The position numbers and the translations under genes are program-made. A stretch of 5,456 bases of DNA from Methanobacterium sp. (GTDB taxonomy: Archaea > Methanobacteriota > Methanobacteria > Methanobacteriales > Methanobacteriaceae). How positions within the stretch are numbered: position 1 is the stretch's first letter; each line of letters starts with the position of its first letter. The stretch covers positions 1 to 5,456 of the forward strand of contig WASR01000088.1 in assembly GCA_009712615.1 (NCBI GenBank), read 5' to 3'. The notes beneath the pieces are model-generated. The model saw only the letters and a program-made list of their open reading frames with translations. It was not told the origin of the DNA and searched no databases. Shown piece after piece: positions 1-5,124 of this stretch.

Positions 1-113
1 GATGAAATGGATAGTAATTTTTATAATTTTAAAAGTAATCCCTCTATGCGATAAAAGTTAGATATGCAAAGTTAAGTATCTTTAATTGGGTCTGTGAAAC
101 ATAGGAGCTAAAC

Positions 114-142
114 TTACAGTAGTACCTATGGAAGGGTATAAT
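114..142 (+). promoter_or_regulatory. Candidate sigma-A promoter
   Basis: TTACAG (114-119) and a consensus TATAAT (137-142) are separated by exactly 17 bp. Transcription would start near 149 and meet the terminator at 173-200 within about 50 nt. The promoter would therefore yield either a very short RNA or read-through into the regulator operon. The -10 is perfect and the -35 is partial; there is no experimental support. Confidence 0.4.
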
Positions 143-172
143 ATATAAACAAAATTCCATATATTCTAAAAG

Positions 173-200
173 AATCCTGTGAATAAGCAGGATTTTTTTT
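173..200 (+). terminator. Rho-independent terminator
   Basis: AATCCTG (173-179) pairs perfectly with CAGGATT (188-194) around an 8-nt loop. The 3' arm runs into eight consecutive T (193-200). This is a standard intrinsic terminator on the + strand. It either ends an upstream gene outside the window or attenuates the candidate promoter at 114-142. Confidence 0.8.
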
Positions 201-211
201 ATTTTGTAATA

Positions 212-239
212 TTGACGTAACACAGAGATGTTATATTAA
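212..239 (+). promoter_or_regulatory. Candidate promoter of the two-component operon
   Basis: TTGACG (212-217) is a good -35 element. An A+T-rich -10 follows at 16 bp (TATTAA, 234-239), overlapping TATATT at 232-237. The inverted repeat TAACA (218-222)/TGTTA (229-233) sits in the spacer. Its TAACA core is also present in the operator upstream of the SDR gene, so autoregulation by the response regulator is possible but unproven. Confidence 0.4.
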
Positions 240-330
240 CTAATGAAACATAGGGAATAAATTTATTTTCAAAATAAAAAAACAAAAGGTGACTATAGGA
301 GATGAACGAAAAGATAAGAAAGGAGAAAAA

Positions 331-981
331 ATGAAGATATTAGTAGCCGAAGATAATTTAGATATGCAAAACATCATTAGACTTTACCTGACCAGAGAGG
401 GATATCAGGTATCCACAGCTTCGGATGGAAATGAGGCTTTGGAGCTTCTCTATACAGAACCATTTGATTTAGTTGTATTGGATTGGATGATGCCTGGTAC
501 GGATGGTATTGCGGTATGCAATACCATTCGGGAACTTCATATACCGGCAAAGATTATTATGCTGACTGCAAAGGGAGAAGCACAAAATGAAATTACTGGT
601 CTTTCCTGTGGTGCAGACGATTATATCAAAAAACCTTTTAAACCGAGAATATTACTTCTTCGTATTCAGAAATTGTTACAATTGGAACAGGTTTTATACT
701 GTGGGACTGTATTCTTAAATCAACAGACGCAGATTGTAAAGCAGAATGACAGGGAACTGAATCTGTCAAAGAAAGAATACGAATTGCTTCATTTTTTCCT
801 TTTGAATCAAAATCAGATATTGTCAAGAGAACAACTGCTGAATCAAATATGGGGTATGGATTATGAAGGTGACGAAAGAACTGTTGATACCCATATCCGA
901 AGAGTTCGCAGCAAAATTGGTGATACCTATATCAAAACACATATAGGGCTTGGATATTCCATGGAGGCGCCGCATGAGTAG
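331..981 (+). CDS. OmpR/VanR-family DNA-binding response regulator
   Basis: This 216-residue transcription factor would be phosphorylated by the adjacent kinase. The receiver domain (about 1-115) has the acidic pair E7/D8, phospho-acceptor D51 in the LDWMMPG motif, switch T79, Y98 and K101 in the KKPF motif. A linker leads to a C-terminal OmpR-type winged helix (about 122-213) with the recognition-helix signature RTVDTHIRRVRSKI and the closing GLGYSM wing. The ATG at 331 is preferred because GAAAGGAG (318-325) lies 5 nt upstream and MKILVAEDN is the usual receiver start; an in-frame GTG at 289 would add an unlikely charged 14-residue tail. The stop overlaps the kinase start. Domain architecture and resemblance to VanR are strong; the stimulus is unknown. 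Its likely target is the palindromic operator at 2405-2426. Confidence 0.93.
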   Translation: MKILVAEDNLDMQNIIRLYLTREGYQVSTASDGNEALELLYTEPFDLVVLDWMMPGTDGIAVCNTIRELHIPAKIIMLTAKGEAQNEITGLSCGADDYIKKPFKPRILLLRIQKLLQLEQVLYCGTVFLNQQTQIVKQNDRELNLSKKEYELLHFFLLNQNQILSREQLLNQIWGMDYEGDERTVDTHIRRVRSKIGDTYIKTHIGLGYSMEAPHE

Positions 982-2335
982 ACTTACTAATAAGTTTTTA
1001 TTAAGCATTCTTGGAATTTTTGCAGCTGCAATGATGCTTTCCATATTGATAAATGTATCATTTGTAGAACGCTATTATCTGCACGAAAAGAAAAATGAAA
1101 TCAATGCTATTTGTGACCAGGTGTTGTCAGATACTTCTGATTTAAAACAGACGATTCAGAGAATAGAAAATACCGAAAAAGTAGTGATTGTTTCCATAAA
1201 TAATTCTACAGATATTAACCAAATCAATGGAAGGATGAAGGAAGGATTTATGAATAAAGGTCTGGGGCTTGATAAATATTGGCTATGGGATCAGGACTAT
1301 GAAGCAAGCATCAGCCAGGGAAGAAAAATCCGCATTTATAGGCAGAATAGGCTGAACTACAGCGTACTGGTTGAATATGCCAGTGCGGGGCAAAATCTGA
1401 TTGGTATTGCCATGATTATTCCAGATGTCAGCGAAACTATCAGCCTGATTAACTTTTTTTTCATCCTGATTTTTAGTGCATCCATTCTAGTAGTATTTGT
1501 TTTGATTTTCTTTCTTGTAAGGAAGATTACAACTCCATTAGAGGGAATTGGTGGATTAGCCAATGATATTTCCAACCTAAAATTCAGACAGATTACTATT
1601 CGTACTGGAGATGAACTGGAAACTCTGGCAGACGATATTAACACTATGAGTAGTAAGCTGCAAAGCACTCATGCGGCTCTTCTTGAAAAAAACAGGCAGA
1701 TGGAAGCCTTGCTTGAGAATGTGTCTCATGATTTGAAGACACCGGTTGCTTTAATAAAAGCCTATGCCAGTGGAATCAAGGATGGAATGGATGATGGACA
1801 TTTTTTAGATGTGATTATTCGACAGAATGACATGATGGGGAAGATGATTGAGAGTCTGCTGGACTTGTCACGTATGCAGCAAAAGGAGTGGACAGCTGCG
1901 GAAGTGAATGTAAGTGAGTGCCTTTGGAGTGAACTTAAAAATCAGATGATTGTTATGGAAGAAAGAGACATTATTCTTGAACACAAGATAGAACCAGGTA
2001 TTATCCTGCATATCAGTCAAGAAGTGATTCAGTCCATTTTTTCCAATTTAATTTCCAATGCTGTCAAATATACAAAAAATAATAGAATTCAGATTCACTT
2101 TTATCGCAAGGAAGATAAGATTATTTTTCAAATTGTTAATGGAATTGATAAAGATACAATTCTCGAAACCAGTCGTTTATGGGAGCCATTTTACGTAGGA
2201 GAAGAGTCCCGAAATGGAACGCTTTCTGGAACTGGTCTTGGGCTTTCTATTGTCAGAGCTGCTGCACAGAGGCAGGGATATAGATATAGTTGTTATATCG
2301 AAAATGATGAGATTGTGTTTGAGATTCAGTTCTAA
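974..2335 (+). CDS. VanS-like membrane sensor histidine kinase
   Basis: This 453-residue partner kinase of the preceding regulator begins at ATG 974 with GGAGG at 963-967, inside the 3' end of the regulator gene (8-nt overlap, implying translational coupling). TM1 spans about residues 8-30. An extracytoplasmic sensing domain of about 125 residues follows, then TM2 (about 157-183), a HAMP segment (about 184-235, RKITTPLE start) and a HisKA domain with the H-box NVSHDLKTP (H252). The HATPase domain has an N-box (N358, N362), an F-box-like LWEPFY and the G2 box SGTGLGLSIV (about 418-427). The usual DxGxG (G1) box is degenerate, reading VNGID around 388-392. Order and motifs make kinase function very likely. 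The sensor domain shows no recognisable ligand motif, so calling the signal cell-envelope stress or an antibiotic is inference from VanS-like resemblance and the cell-wall-type target genes. Confidence 0.93.
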   Translation: MSRLTNKFLLSILGIFAAAMMLSILINVSFVERYYLHEKKNEINAICDQVLSDTSDLKQTIQRIENTEKVVIVSINNSTDINQINGRMKEGFMNKGLGLDKYWLWDQDYEASISQGRKIRIYRQNRLNYSVLVEYASAGQNLIGIAMIIPDVSETISLINFFFILIFSASILVVFVLIFFLVRKITTPLEGIGGLANDISNLKFRQITIRTGDELETLADDINTMSSKLQSTHAALLEKNRQMEALLENVSHDLKTPVALIKAYASGIKDGMDDGHFLDVIIRQNDMMGKMIESLLDLSRMQQKEWTAAEVNVSECLWSELKNQMIVMEERDIILEHKIEPGIILHISQEVIQSIFSNLISNAVKYTKNNRIQIHFYRKEDKIIFQIVNGIDKDTILETSRLWEPFYVGEESRNGTLSGTGLGLSIVRAAAQRQGYRYSCYIENDEIVFEIQF

Positions 2336-2347
2336 AAGATAGAAAAG

Positions 2348-2393
2348 CATCAAAAAAGCTATCACGCATTATGCTGTGGTAGCTTTTTTGATG
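2348..2393 (+). terminator. Strong terminator after the kinase gene
   Basis: An 18-bp stem, CATCAAAAAAGCTATCAC (2348-2365) with GTGGTAGCTTTTTTGATG (2376-2393), has one G-U pair and a 10-nt loop. The A6/T6 tracts lie within the stem, so it could work in both orientations. It starts 13 nt after the kinase stop and separates regulators from the SDR/MurG-like operon, which therefore needs its own promoter. Confidence 0.82.
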
Positions 2394-2404
2394 TATTAAC
2401 CGAA

Positions 2405-2446
2405 CTTGTAACATGGATGTAACAAGAGAAAGCTATTCTTTAGATA
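2405..2446 (+). promoter_or_regulatory. Candidate response-regulator operator and promoter of the SDR-MurG operon
   Basis: A 22-bp near-perfect palindrome has arms CTTGTAACAT (2405-2414) and ATGTAACAAG (2417-2426), with 9 of 10 positions matching around a GG centre. It also contains the exact direct repeat TGTAACA at 2407-2413 and 2418-2424, an 11-bp period typical of OmpR/PhoB-family sites. The second repeat occupies the -35 position (TGTAAC, 2418-2423), 17 bp before a -10-like TAGATA (2441-2446). A weak -35 replaced by a regulator site is the usual layout of promoters activated by this family. Binding by the local regulator is inferred. Confidence 0.55.
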
Positions 2447-2470
2447 CAACATTAAATACAAGTATCTGAA
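2439..2470 (+). repeat. Inverted repeat in the SDR-gene leader
   Basis: TTTAGATAC (2439-2447) pairs with GTATCTGAA (2462-2470), with one U-G pair and a 14-nt A+T-rich loop. The 3' arm ends directly against the ribosome binding site (AGGAAAAGGA, 2471-2480). The 5' arm overlaps the proposed -10, so it may not be wholly transcribed. It could be a second protein-binding palindrome or a weak leader hairpin. Confidence 0.3.
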
Positions 2471-2489
2471 AGGAAAAGGATTATAAATT

Positions 2490-3461
2490 ATGGATAAAAA
2501 ACGAATTTTAATTATCGGAGGCACTGGTTCTCTGGCAAAAGGATTGATGGATAAATTATTGAAAACTAATGTGGTAGAGATCAAAGTTCTGGCAAGAAGT
2601 GAATCCCAAATTGTTGAATTAAAGAAATATTATTCGGACAAACGTCTTGTTCCCATCATTGGCGACATTCGAGATAAAGGGAGACTTATGGAAATTACCC
2701 GTAACTGTGATATCATCTTCCATCTGGCAGCTTTAAAGCATGTTTCCATTTGCGAAACTATGCCAGAAGAAGCAGTTATAACAAATGTGATTGGAACACA
2801 GAATGTAATTGACTGTGCAAAAGCAAATCAGGCATCAAAGGTAGTTTATATCTCCACAGCTAAAGCCATAAAACCGCAGTGTACCTATGGATGCACGAAA
2901 CTTTTGGGAGAAAAATTGATATTGTCGGCCAATAACGGAACTGCGAACACAAAGTTTATTGTGTTTCGTAGTGGAAATTTATTGGGTAGCTCAGGGAGTG
3001 TCGTTCCCCTGTTTCAAAAACAGATTGAACATGAACATAGAATCAGCCTTACAGATAAAAGAATGGCCCGTTTTTTTATGGCCATTCCACAGGCATCGGA
3101 ATTATTAATTGAAGCTGCTATTCGAGGCGATGGAGGAGAAATATTCCTGCCTAAGATGAAATCTATCCGGGTTTATGACCTTGCAAAGTATTTTCTGGAA
3201 AAGAATCATATGGATGAGACAAAGATCAAAATCACAGGTCTCAGACCAGGCGAACAGTTCAATGAAGATATCGCTACGGAAGAAGAAGCAAAGCATCTTT
3301 ATCGACTAGATGAGAATCTTTATATTATCGTCAAACAGGATTCTCACCCATTGATCAGCGGCGGTTTAATTCAAAAGGATGATTCCTATCAGTTTCGGTC
3401 TCATGATGAAGTCATCCCTTATCAGCAGGCAAAAGAATTTTTTATAGAAGGGAGCATATAA
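2490..3461 (+). CDS. Atypical SDR, UDP-GlcNAc 4,6-dehydratase-like (polysaccharide biosynthesis family)
   Basis: This 323-residue soluble extended SDR resembles the FlaA1/PseB/CapE/FnlA group that acts on UDP-GlcNAc. Visible motifs are the nucleotide-binding GGTGSLAKG (10-18), GDIRD (58-62), HLAALKHV (78-85), NVIGTQNV (99-106), YGCTK (Y133/K137 of YxxxK), FRSGNLLGSSGSVVPLF (about 159-175), a GDGGEIFLP segment (about 213-221) and GLRPGEQ (250-256). No membrane segment is present, unlike the long CapD/WbpM forms. The family's catalytic STDKA is STAKA here (A124 for Asp, codon GCT at 2859-2861), so normal dehydratase activity is doubtful; it may be an epimerase, a reductase, a sugar-binding relic or an enzyme with altered chemistry. 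The start has AAAAGGA 9 nt upstream. It is the first gene of a pair with the MurG-like gene 1 nt downstream, suggesting it supplies the donor sugar. Confidence 0.85.
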   Translation: MDKKRILIIGGTGSLAKGLMDKLLKTNVVEIKVLARSESQIVELKKYYSDKRLVPIIGDIRDKGRLMEITRNCDIIFHLAALKHVSICETMPEEAVITNVIGTQNVIDCAKANQASKVVYISTAKAIKPQCTYGCTKLLGEKLILSANNGTANTKFIVFRSGNLLGSSGSVVPLFQKQIEHEHRISLTDKRMARFFMAIPQASELLIEAAIRGDGGEIFLPKMKSIRVYDLAKYFLEKNHMDETKIKITGLRPGEQFNEDIATEEEAKHLYRLDENLYIIVKQDSHPLISGGLIQKDDSYQFRSHDEVIPYQQAKEFFIEGSI

Positions 3462-3462
3462 C

Positions 3463-4629
3463 ATGAAGGTAGCTTTTACTGGAGGAGGAACAGCTGGGCA
3501 TGCTATGGTAAATAAGGTGTTGATTCCTTTGCTGCATGAAGATGAGTATAAAATCATTTATATCGGTTCTTATAATGGTGCTGAAAAAGCTATGATTGAG
3601 AATCAAGGCATAGCAGATTACTATGGAATCAGTACAGGAAAGCTTAGGCGTTATTTTTCCTGGGATAATGTGAAGGATTTATTCAAAGTTTTAAAGGGTG
3701 TTTTCCAGGCTTATCGCATTCTTCGCAAAGAAATGCCAAATGTACTTTTTTCGGGAGGTGGTTTTGTATCGGTGCCGGTAATCATAGCTGCTCACTTTTT
3801 GAAAATTCCTATTCTTATCAGAGAAACTGATTTTTCAATTGGTCTTGCAAATAGAATTTGCATTCCTTTTGCCCAAAAAGTGTTTGTTACATTCCCTGAT
3901 ACAAAACTGAAGGTGAATACAGTTCCTTGTGATTACTGCGGACTTATTATTCGTCCGGAATTACTCGATACAAAACATTCTGCTACAAAAAGTGAGCGTC
4001 CTACTGTTCTGGTGATGGGTGGAAGCCTCGGTTCCCAAAGTATAAATCAAGTGATTTGGAATAATGCAGATAACTTATTATGCAGATATAATATCCTTCA
4101 TATATGCGGAAAAGGAAAAATAAACAGGCAATTGCAATCAAACGAAAAATACCGCCAATATGAATATGTAGAAGACATGGCCGACCTATATTCTCGTGCA
4201 GATGTAATCATTACCAGATGTGGGTCCAATGCTATTAGTGAAGGGCTTGCTCTTGGGAAACCTATGGTTTGTATTCCGCTGCCTAGCAGGAGCAGTCGAG
4301 GCGAGCAAAAACAAAATGCCCTATATGCTGTCCAAAATGGATGTGCCACTATCATTGAAGAAAATGAATTATGTTACGAAACGCTGGTGACTGCAATCGA
4401 AGAAGTATTGAAAAAACCTATAAACCCTAAGCTGGTATTGAACAAGGAACGCTTAATGTGTAATTGCAGAAAGCTGATTACAGAGATAAAAAGCCAGGCG
4501 ATGAAAAATTTGGAGGAAAGATTTATTAAGCTCATTGAAAAAGGGCGGAGCATTGACTACAATTCTTTATCAGAATGGGAATTTAAGGTATTTTTAGAAT
4601 TAGATGACCAACATGGAAAGAGTTTCTAG
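3463..4629 (+). CDS. MurG-like GT28 glycosyltransferase (probable paralogue)
   Basis: This 388-residue GT-B enzyme resembles MurG, which transfers GlcNAc from UDP-GlcNAc to lipid I at the inner membrane face. Motifs in order are the glycine loop GGGTAGH (7-13; MurG usually GGTGGH), SGGGFVSVP (97-105; usually GGYVSGP), RETD (120-123; usually HEQN or HESD) followed by GLANR, GGSLGSQSIN (186-195), an ADVIITRCGSNAISEG donor-site segment (about 247-261, E260 being the conserved acid) and EQKQNA (281-286; usually DHQxxNA). It is longer than typical MurG (about 355), mainly from a charged C-terminal tail after about residue 355. The start has AAGGGAG 8 nt upstream and lies 1 nt after the SDR stop. 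Presence outside a dcw cluster with an SDR and a two-component system argues for a specialised paralogue and not the housekeeping enzyme. Donor and acceptor identity are inferred. Confidence 0.87.
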   Translation: MKVAFTGGGTAGHAMVNKVLIPLLHEDEYKIIYIGSYNGAEKAMIENQGIADYYGISTGKLRRYFSWDNVKDLFKVLKGVFQAYRILRKEMPNVLFSGGGFVSVPVIIAAHFLKIPILIRETDFSIGLANRICIPFAQKVFVTFPDTKLKVNTVPCDYCGLIIRPELLDTKHSATKSERPTVLVMGGSLGSQSINQVIWNNADNLLCRYNILHICGKGKINRQLQSNEKYRQYEYVEDMADLYSRADVIITRCGSNAISEGLALGKPMVCIPLPSRSSRGEQKQNALYAVQNGCATIIEENELCYETLVTAIEEVLKKPINPKLVLNKERLMCNCRKLITEIKSQAMKNLEERFIKLIEKGRSIDYNSLSEWEFKVFLELDDQHGKSF

Positions 4630-4659
4630 AATAGATGAAAGCATCTATAGTATGTTAAT

Positions 4660-4689
4660 TTGCTCTCGTGCCGAGGTTACTGATATATA
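4660..4689 (+). promoter_or_regulatory. Candidate promoter of the attenuator-like leader
   Basis: TTGCTC (4660-4665) lies 18 bp before TATATA (4684-4689), with a TG at 4681-4682 next to the -10 region. The inverted repeat TTACTG (4677-4682)/CAGTAA (4691-4696) brackets the -10. The promoter is plausible but not strong; the leader could instead be the 3' UTR of the MurG-like operon. Confidence 0.3.
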
Positions 4690-4720
4690 ACAGTAAGGCA
4701 AGATAAGTATTTAATTTACT

Positions 4721-4764
4721 ACCTACCAAACAGCGGTAAATAAAAAAACGTCATTTTGGTAGGT
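4721..4764 (+). ncRNA. Leader hairpin over the leader-ORF ribosome binding site
   Basis: ACCTACCAAA (4721-4730) pairs perfectly with TTTGGTAGGT (4755-4764) around a 24-nt A-rich loop. The 3' arm includes AGGT of the AGGTGAAG Shine-Dalgarno (4761-4768) for the small ORF at 4773. No T-tract follows, so it is not a terminator. Folding could limit translation of the leader ORF. Confidence 0.5.
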
Positions 4765-4772
4765 GAAGAACT

Positions 4773-4832
4773 ATGCTCAAATGCAGAATACATAACAAAC
4801 TGCGGTTTTTGAGAAGCCATGACAACTCATAA
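4773..4832 (+). CDS. Putative 19-residue leader peptide
   Basis: The ORF encodes MLKCRIHNKLRFLRSHDNS with AGGTGAAG (4761-4768) 4 nt upstream. It is too short for homology-based recognition. Its position ahead of three mutually exclusive RNA stems suggests a regulatory leader read for ribosome stalling. It is rich in basic residues and contains K9-L10-R11, matching the +X+ pattern known to promote macrolide-dependent arrest in some erm/msr leader peptides (established for those leaders, inferred here). A stall with L10 in the P site (4800-4802) would place the ribosome edge near 4815, covering the 5' arm of the first stem (4809-4816). It could be a chance ORF. Confidence 0.45.
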   Translation: MLKCRIHNKLRFLRSHDNS

Positions 4833-4917
4833 AACGGGTGCCTTACTCAAGCACTATAAGGGTGTAATACTTGGGGGGGCTCAACTAATTACTTAGTTTT
4901 GAAACACCCCCATATTT
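4809..4917 (+). promoter_or_regulatory. Transcription-attenuator-like RNA with alternative stems
   Basis: Three stems can be drawn. Stem 1 is TTGAGAAG (4809-4816) with CTTACTCAA (4842-4850, one bulged A). Stem 2 is CTCAAG (4846-4851) with CTTGGG (4870-4875), extended by CAC/GTG (4852-4854/4862-4864). Stem 3 is TGGGGG (4872-4877) with CCCCCA (4907-4912), plus inner AACTAA/TTAGTT (4883-4888/4893-4898) closed by a TTAC loop. Stem 1 excludes stem 2, and stem 2 competes with stem 3. The tail TATTTATTTAT (4913-4923) is T-rich but interrupted, so stem 3 is a moderate terminator. This is the 1:2, 2:3, 3:4 logic of leader-peptide attenuators. No + strand gene follows before the convergent gene. Confidence 0.45.
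4819..4896 (+). CDS. Possible second, overlapping small ORF
   Basis: A 25-codon ORF (beginning MTTHKTGALLKHYKG) starts inside the leader ORF in another frame and stops in the loop side of the terminator-like stem. GAGAAG at 4811-4816 is a weak ribosome binding site 2 nt before ATG. Ribosomes on it would disrupt stems 2 and 3. No similarity is recognised; it may be chance. Confidence 0.2.
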   Translation: MTTHKTGALLKHYKGVILGGAQLIT

Positions 4918-5033
4918 ATTTATAGAATAGCATTTAAATATCGATTATAACTAAAAGAGAACTATTTTTTACATAATAAAGAAACTATATTAAGTACATT
5001 TGTAGGTATCTTTAATGCTGAAACGAGATCATT

Positions 5034-5086
5034 AAAAAACAGCCTTCCAACCTCCACCTGCTATATTGGGTGGAGAGTGAAAGGCT
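5034..5086 (-). terminator. Terminator of the flavin-reductase-like gene
   Basis: Read on the minus strand, AAGCCT-type outer arms (AGCCTT 5041-5046 with AAGGCT 5081-5086) and a strong inner stem (CTCCACC 5052-5058 with GGTGGAG 5069-5075) enclose a 10-nt loop. Six T residues follow (A tract 5034-5039 on the + strand). It begins 38 nt past the stop codon, the expected position for an intrinsic terminator. Confidence 0.82.
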
Positions 5087-5124
5087 TACTGGATTAATAT
5101 GATAAAGGATTATGTGGTATTTAA

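Larger units (their letters stand above)
1..330. other. Upstream intergenic/regulatory region
   Basis: No convincing gene lies here. Two frames are open from the window edge, one to a stop at 52-54 and one to a stop at 59-61, but each is under 20 codons and cannot be judged as the tail of an upstream gene. The region does contain an intrinsic terminator at 173-200, a promoter-like pair on each side of it, and an imperfect direct repeat (11-nt core TGAAACATAGG at 95-105 and 244-254). It is best read as the end of an upstream unit plus the control region of the two-component system. Confidence 0.6.
4630..5124. other. Gene-poor region with attenuator-like structure
   Basis: No ORF of ordinary gene length lies between the MurG-like gene and the convergent flavin-reductase-like gene. 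A perfect 7-bp hairpin (ATAGATG 4631-4637/CATCTAT 4642-4648) follows the MurG-like stop but has no T-tract. The stretch 4660-4917 is dense with ordered structure, described separately. Positions 4918-5033 are A+T-rich and I see nothing definable there. Confidence 0.6.

Noticed and set aside
1..54. C-terminal tail of an upstream CDS (frame 1, stop at 52-54).
   Set aside because: Only 17 codons with no motif, and a second frame is open over the same stretch, so coding cannot be distinguished from chance.
289..330. GTG at 289 as the response-regulator start.
   Set aside because: It would add a non-conserved charged extension, while ATG 331 has an ideal Shine-Dalgarno and begins at the first beta-strand of the receiver domain.
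950..973. TTG at 950 as the kinase start.
   Set aside because: ATG 974 has GGAGG 6 nt upstream and gives the normal short cytoplasmic N-terminus before TM1.
1357..1668. Minus-strand ORF of about 100 codons within the kinase gene, and similar minus-strand ORFs elsewhere.
   Set aside because: These lie opposite well-supported genes, have low-complexity translations and no recognisable domain; they are antisense shadows.
331..4629. A glycopeptide-resistance (van) operon.
   Set aside because: Only the regulators resemble VanRS. No dehydrogenase, D-Ala-D-Lac/Ser ligase or VanX/VanY-type peptidase is present.
4631..4648. Terminator of the SDR-MurG operon (ATAGATG/CATCTAT hairpin).
   Set aside because: The stem is perfect but A+T-rich, 7 bp long and not followed by a T-tract, so termination here is doubtful; it may serve as an mRNA 3'-end structure.
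76..5016. Perfect 11-nt repeat GTATCTTTAAT at 76-86 and 5006-5016, flanking the whole two-component/SDR/MurG block, as possible att sites or target duplication.
   Set aside because: An A+T-rich 11-mer pair is expected by chance in a window this size, the flanks do not match, and no integrase or transposase is visible.
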